Shown piece after piece: positions 60,158 through 64,000 of a stretch of 64,000 nucleotides of DNA. The position numbers and the translations under genes are program-made. The notes under the pieces were generated by a model. That model was given only the letters and a program-made list of their open reading frames with translations, made no database searches and was not told the origin of the DNA. The DNA comes from Rhizobium sp. BK376 (GTDB lineage Bacteria; Pseudomonadota; Alphaproteobacteria; Rhizobiales; Rhizobiaceae): the NCBI RefSeq assembly GCF_004341625.1, contig NZ_SLZG01000016.1, positions 90,202 to 154,201 of the forward strand, written 5' to 3'. Position 1 is the stretch's first letter, and each line of letters opens with the position of its first letter.

Positions 60158-61222
60158 CTACGAGGCCTTTTTCAGCGGCTGAGTTTTGCCAGCCTCCTCG
60201 CCGGCTCTGACGAGAAAATCCAGAAGCCTGTTTTCCTCGGCGCGCAGTCCTCTGAGCGGCTCGTGAAGGCTTTGCAGATCGCTTTCTGTCAATGCTCGCT
60301 CCTTGTCGGCAAGCGCTATGATTCCAGGGTGGATATAGCTTGAGCGGGCGATCGCAGGCGTATTGTGTAGCACCTCCGCCGCAGCCTCCGACATCTCCTT
60401 GACCGTTGGCCGCCTGCCCGCCTCGATGGCGCGGCGAGCGGCACCGAAAGCGGCGAGAGAGCCACCCCAGGTTCTGAAGGTCTTGGCAGAGACCGTAATG
60501 CCAGAAATCTCCGCCAGATATGCATTGAGCCGGCCTGAATCGATCGGCCTCAGCTCGCCGTTCTCATCCTTCCAGACAAACAGCTGGCGGCCTGGCAGGT
60601 CGGCGATTTCCTCCAGCACCTTCTGCAACCGCGGATGCTTGAGACTGCGCTGGACGCGTTTGCCGCCCTTGGCGACAAATCGGAGTTCCATTTTGCCGTC
60701 CGATATTTTGAGGTGCTTCTTCAGCAACGTCGTCGCACCGTATGTGCCGTTCTGCTCAAGATAGGTTCGGTTACCCACGCGCAGATGCGCCTCATCAAGT
60801 AAGGTCGTCAAAGCCGCCAATATGCCGTTGATGTCTTCCGGACCCGCATCCAGATGACGAATGACGGTGCGACGGATCTGGGGCAGCGCCCGGGCAAAAT
60901 CCACGAGCTGATCGAATTTCTCCACGCTCCGGAAGGATTGCCAATCCTTATGGTAGCGATACTGCTTGCGTCCCCGCGCATCGAAACCCGTCGCCTGCAG
61001 ATGGCCGTTCTCCTGCAAGCAGATCCAGACATCGTTGTAGGCCGGCGGCAGGCCGAGCGCAGCGATCCTCTGTCGATGCGCCTCCTCGCCGAGCAGGCTG
61101 CCGTCCGGTAATCTGTAACAGAAACCCCTGCCCTTGCGGTATCGCCTGATGCCGGGCTCGCTGTCGCTGACATAGACCAGCCCGAGATCGAAGATGAGGC
61201 TGTCGTCGATGCCAAATCCCAT
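60158..61222 (-). CDS. DNA topoisomerase IB (poxvirus-like)
   Basis: A 354-residue type IB topoisomerase. The catalytic Tyr is residue 296 in ARSSYIHPGI. Other active-site parts are VGNRTYLEQNGTYGATTLL, FVAKGGKRVQRSLKHPRL and KTFRTWGGSLAAFGA. Such enzymes relax supercoils without ATP through a 3'-phosphotyrosine. The start overlaps the glgX stop by one base (TGATG), with GGAGACA upstream. The C-terminus is Lys-rich. Confidence 0.93.
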   Translation of the reverse strand: MGFGIDDSLIFDLGLVYVSDSEPGIRRYRKGRGFCYRLPDGSLLGEEAHRQRIAALGLPPAYNDVWICLQENGHLQATGFDARGRKQYRYHKDWQSFRSVEKFDQLVDFARALPQIRRTVIRHLDAGPEDINGILAALTTLLDEAHLRVGNRTYLEQNGTYGATTLLKKHLKISDGKMELRFVAKGGKRVQRSLKHPRLQKVLEEIADLPGRQLFVWKDENGELRPIDSGRLNAYLAEISGITVSAKTFRTWGGSLAAFGAARRAIEAGRRPTVKEMSEAAAEVLHNTPAIARSSYIHPGIIALADKERALTESDLQSLHEPLRGLRAEENRLLDFLVRAGEEAGKTQPLKKAS

Positions 61223-63387
61223 CAGTGTCTCCTGACCAGTCTTGCAAAGTGAAACCAGCGGCGACGCTCCGGCTTCTTGCCCTCCGGCGGAGCGCTCTCC
61301 TTCGTTCGTGGTGCGAAAATTGCGACGCTGGCACCGTAGACCATGGCCGCGCCATCAACCGGATGGATGGAGAAAGCCTCCTCCGCACCGGTATCGGCAA
61401 TCCGCTGCCAATGCTTGATATCGTTCACCGAAGGAAGCGTGAATTCGCAATCGCCACCGGAATTGAACACCAGAAACAGATCGTCCATGGTGTCAGTCTC
61501 GGCAGCATGGATGCTCTTGCCGAGATAGACGCCGAGCACACGAAGACCGCCGTCCTGCCATGCACCATCATCCATGAAATTGCCGTCAGGCTTGTACCAG
61601 GCGATCTCGACGCGGCCATTCTCATCCGTCTCGCCTGTCAGGAAGCGCTCCTGGCGAAGGACGGGATGCGCTTTGCGAAAAGCGATCGCCTTGCTGCAGA
61701 AGTCGACGAAGGGATCGTTCAAGCCGGTCCAATCCGTCCACCCGATCTCGTTATCCTGACAATAGGCGTTGTTGTTGCCGCCCTGACTATTACCGACCTC
61801 ATCGCCGCCGAGGATCATCGGAACGCCTTGGCTAAGCATCAGCGTCGCCATCATGTTGCGGCGACGGCGGGCGCGCGCCTTGATGATCTCATCATTATCG
61901 GTGGCGCCTTCGGCACCCATATTGTCGGAGTGATTATCGGAATGGCCGTCCCGGTTGTCCTCGCCGTTCGCCTCGTTGTGCTTGTCGTTGTAGGAAACCG
62001 TATCCATCAACGTGAAGCCATCATGAGCGCTGAGCAGATTGATCGACGTGGTCACGCCGCGGTCGGAATGATTGAACTGCCGAGCAGATCCAGTGATGCG
62101 AGAAGCAAGCTTCGACACCAGACCGTCGTCACCCTTCCAGAAGCGCCTGACGCCATCGCGAAACTTGTCATTCCATTCGCGGAAAGGATGCGGAAATCCA
62201 CCGACCTGATAACCGCCTTCACCGACATCCCACGGCTCGGCAATCAACTTTACGCCGGCCAGGATGGGGTCCTGCCGGATTGCGTCGAAAAAGCCACCTT
62301 CACGGTCGAAATCCATATATTCCCGGCCGAGCGTGCTGGCGAGGTCGAAGCGGAAGCCGTCGATGTGCATGACGCCGACCCAGTAGCGCAAGCTGTCGAG
62401 CACCATGCGCAGCACCATCGGATGCGCAACGTTCAGCGTATTGCCTGTGCCCGTGGTGTCGAAGGTGTGTCTGGGTTCGTCGGGCGACAGGCGATAATAG
62501 CTGAGATTGTCGAGACCACGGAAGGAGAGCGTTGGGCCACGCTCGGAACCCTCGGCGGTATGATTATAGACGACATCCATGATGACCTCGATGCCGGCGG
62601 CATGGAAGGTCTTCACCATGGTCTTGAATTCGGTGATCTTGCTGCCCGACATATATCGGGACTGCGGCGCGAAGAAACCGAGCGTCTGATAGCCCCAATA
62701 ATTGCGCAAATCCTTCTCGAGCAGATAGCGGTCGTCGAGGAAGTACTGGATCGGCAGCAGCTCGACTGCCGAAATGCCAAGCTTAGTCAGATGAGCGATA
62801 ATCGGCTCGCTGCACATGCCAAGGAATGTGCCCCTGAGCTTGTCGGGGACATCAGGATGCGTCATCGTCATGCCGCGCACATGGGCTTCGTAAATGACGG
62901 TATCCGTCCATGTCCTGCGGATCGCCTTGTCGCCATCCCAATCGAACTGCGGATTCTGGACGACGCCCTTGACCATGAAGGGAGCGCTGTCACGCTTGTC
63001 GAAGGACAGATCACCACCCTTTCCGCCGATCGTATAGCCGAACAGGGCATCATCCCAGACAAGGTCGCCGACGATTTGCTTGGCATAGGGATCAAGCAGC
63101 AGCTTGTTCGGGTTGAAGCGATGTCCGGCCTTCGGATCATATGGCCCGTGTGCACGATAGCCATAGATGGTTCCGGGGCTGATCCCGGCAATGTAACCGG
63201 ACCAAATGTCGCCTTCTCGCTTCGGAAGCGGAAGGCGCGCGACCTCCTCTTTTCCATCCTCGGAGAAAAGACAAAGCTCAACCTGCTCCGCATGCGCGGA
63301 GAAGACGGCAAAATGCGTGCCGTCACCCGTAAATTCCGCGCCGAGTTCCGGCTTCAGGAAGTCCAGTTCCGAGAATGAAAAACTCAT
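61222..63387 (-). CDS. glgX: Glycogen debranching enzyme (GlgX-type, GH13)
   Basis: A 721-residue isoamylase-family enzyme. An N-terminal CBM48-like domain (FAVFSAHAEQVELCLF) precedes the GH13 barrel with MDVVYNHTAEGSERGPTLSFRG, the nucleophile strand FRFDLASTLGRE, the acid region LIAEPWDVGEGGY and the final LSAHDGFTLMDTVSYNDKHNEANGE. It removes alpha-1,6 branches left by glycogen phosphorylase. ATG 63387 (MSFSFSELDFL) is chosen; the 42 codons upstream are not typical. It overlaps the topoisomerase gene by one base. Confidence 0.94.
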   Translation of the reverse strand: MSFSFSELDFLKPELGAEFTGDGTHFAVFSAHAEQVELCLFSEDGKEEVARLPLPKREGDIWSGYIAGISPGTIYGYRAHGPYDPKAGHRFNPNKLLLDPYAKQIVGDLVWDDALFGYTIGGKGGDLSFDKRDSAPFMVKGVVQNPQFDWDGDKAIRRTWTDTVIYEAHVRGMTMTHPDVPDKLRGTFLGMCSEPIIAHLTKLGISAVELLPIQYFLDDRYLLEKDLRNYWGYQTLGFFAPQSRYMSGSKITEFKTMVKTFHAAGIEVIMDVVYNHTAEGSERGPTLSFRGLDNLSYYRLSPDEPRHTFDTTGTGNTLNVAHPMVLRMVLDSLRYWVGVMHIDGFRFDLASTLGREYMDFDREGGFFDAIRQDPILAGVKLIAEPWDVGEGGYQVGGFPHPFREWNDKFRDGVRRFWKGDDGLVSKLASRITGSARQFNHSDRGVTTSINLLSAHDGFTLMDTVSYNDKHNEANGEDNRDGHSDNHSDNMGAEGATDNDEIIKARARRRRNMMATLMLSQGVPMILGGDEVGNSQGGNNNAYCQDNEIGWTDWTGLNDPFVDFCSKAIAFRKAHPVLRQERFLTGETDENGRVEIAWYKPDGNFMDDGAWQDGGLRVLGVYLGKSIHAAETDTMDDLFLVFNSGGDCEFTLPSVNDIKHWQRIADTGAEEAFSIHPVDGAAMVYGASVAIFAPRTKESAPPEGKKPERRRWFHFARLVRRH

Positions 63388-63691
63388 GGAATGCGCCTCG
63401 CCGCCTGGTTCGATCCGATATGACTTTGCGCAAACGGACACGCCCGGTTCTCCGCTGCAACGAGCCGTTTGTGCGGCCGCTTCCAGCAGGCAGAAGCAGT
63501 TTGTATTCACCATGCCACGCCGCGGATTGACAACGTCAATCCTTCGCGAAAGTTCCTTGCGGTGGCAAATTCAAATAGATAGGGCGACAAGCCCACCCTT
63601 TGGACAAGGGACTTAAGGTGATGCATGCGCCCACAGAAAATAGAGCCGGCGCCATCGAGACGCCGGCTCCTGGAGCTTCCTGAGCGATATT
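63388..63691. other. Gap between glgX and the thiolase gene
   Basis: About 300 bases with no credible gene. It contains the thiolase terminator at 63635-63669 and presumably the glgX promoter, which I could not locate by eye. Confidence 0.6.
63635..63669 (-). terminator. Rho-independent terminator of the thiolase gene
   Basis: On the minus strand GAGCCGGCG (63669-63661), a nine-base loop and CGCCGGCTC (63651-63643) make a perfect stem, followed by TATTTTCT (63642-63635). Confidence 0.75.
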
Positions 63692-64000
63692 TTAGACCCG
63701 CTCGAGCGCGATGGCGATGCCCTGGCCGACGCCGATGCACATGGTCGACAGCGAATAGCGGCCACCGGTTTCCTTGAGTTCCAGAGCAGCCGTGCCGGTG
63801 ATCCGAGCGCCGGACATGCCAAGCGGATGACCGAGCACGATGGCGCCGCCGTTGCGATTGACGCGGGCATCGTCATCGGCAATCCCGAGTTCGCGCAGAA
63901 CCGCGAGGCCCTGCGAGGCGAAGGCCTCGTTGAGTTCGATGACGTCGAACTGCTCCTGGGTCATTCCGAGCCTAGCCATCAGCTTGCGTGATGCCGGGAT
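63692..64000 (-). CDS. pcaF: Thiolase C-terminal part, probable beta-ketoadipyl-CoA thiolase (5' end outside window)
   Basis: The last 102 residues of a thiolase, continuing beyond the right edge. Active-site parts are ELNEAFASQGLAVLRELG, the His in GGAIVLGHPLGMSGARI and the Cys in STMCIGVGQG. The wording PASRKLMARLGMT and DDARVNRNGG is closer to PcaF (3-oxoadipyl-CoA thiolase of the aromatic beta-ketoadipate pathway) than to PhbA, but the missing N-terminal three quarters limit certainty. Confidence 0.75.
   Translation of the reverse strand: MPASRKLMARLGMTQEQFDVIELNEAFASQGLAVLRELGIADDDARVNRNGGAIVLGHPLGMSGARITGTAALELKETGGRYSLSTMCIGVGQGIAIALERV

Noticed and set aside
61225..63378. A 717-codon open frame antisense to glgX
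   Set aside because: GlgX is certain on the minus strand; the plus-strand frame is its shadow and has no family features.
1..64000. Search for CRISPR arrays, insertion sequences, integrase, tRNA or rRNA genes
   Set aside because: No regularly spaced repeats, transposase-like proteins, cloverleaf-like or ribosomal RNA stretches were noticed by eye; a tRNA scan was not possible.

Overview
The window reads as a chromosomal or chromid segment of a Rhizobium-type alphaproteobacterium. The strongest clue is the rhamnose locus, rhaDI divergent from rhaRSTPQUK, which has the gene order described in Rhizobium leguminosarum. High GC, many ABC importers, DUF982 genes, an intergenic GC-rich mosaic repeat and CTTGAC-like promoters agree with this. 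I saw no rRNA or tRNA gene, insertion sequence, phage gene or CRISPR array.

Layout. 1-9466: a cut yghU-type glutathione oxidoreductase, then a LacI regulator, a CUT1 sugar importer (binding protein, two permeases, ATPase) enclosing a GH127 beta-L-arabinofuranosidase-like enzyme, and a glycerate 2-kinase. 9467-12913: an orphan ParA ATPase and a large MscS channel. 12984-19702: an amino-acid importer with a HutC-type repressor, whose operon ends in a histidine ammonia-lyase homologue lacking the Ala-Ser-Gly that forms the MIO cofactor, plus a second binding protein. 19734-21940: xdhC-mocA and an SDR-like protein without the YxxxK dyad. 22303-26485: GH25 lipoprotein, SMP-30 lactonase, a 24-codon ORF in its own short transcription unit, a maltose-type acetyltransferase, a DUF2946-like protein and CopC. 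26559-37478: the complete L-rhamnose system. 37523-51565: an AhpD-like protein, an adaptor with two RND pumps, three tandem DUF982 genes, an isoprenylcysteine-type methyltransferase, an alpha/beta hydrolase and an EmrAB-like pump. 51575-58797: a dipeptide/nickel-type importer and a solitary branched-chain amino-acid binding protein. 58959-64000: DedA, a second methyltransferase, topoisomerase IB overlapping glgX, and the end of a PcaF-like thiolase.

Themes. The window is mostly carbon and nitrogen scavenging suited to a soil or root-associated bacterium: plant deoxy-sugars and arabinosides, amino acids, peptides and aromatics, with efflux and envelope functions between. Five of the six binding-protein genes are followed directly by a GC-rich hairpin, a plausible device for keeping binding protein above permease.

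The best candidate for undescribed biology is the MIO-less ammonia-lyase homologue with its own importer and repressor. Next are the small 24-codon transcript, the CTG-start LacI gene with two operator-like palindromes, and the degenerate SDR beside mocA and xdhC. Functions rest on reading motifs by eye; no database search was run.
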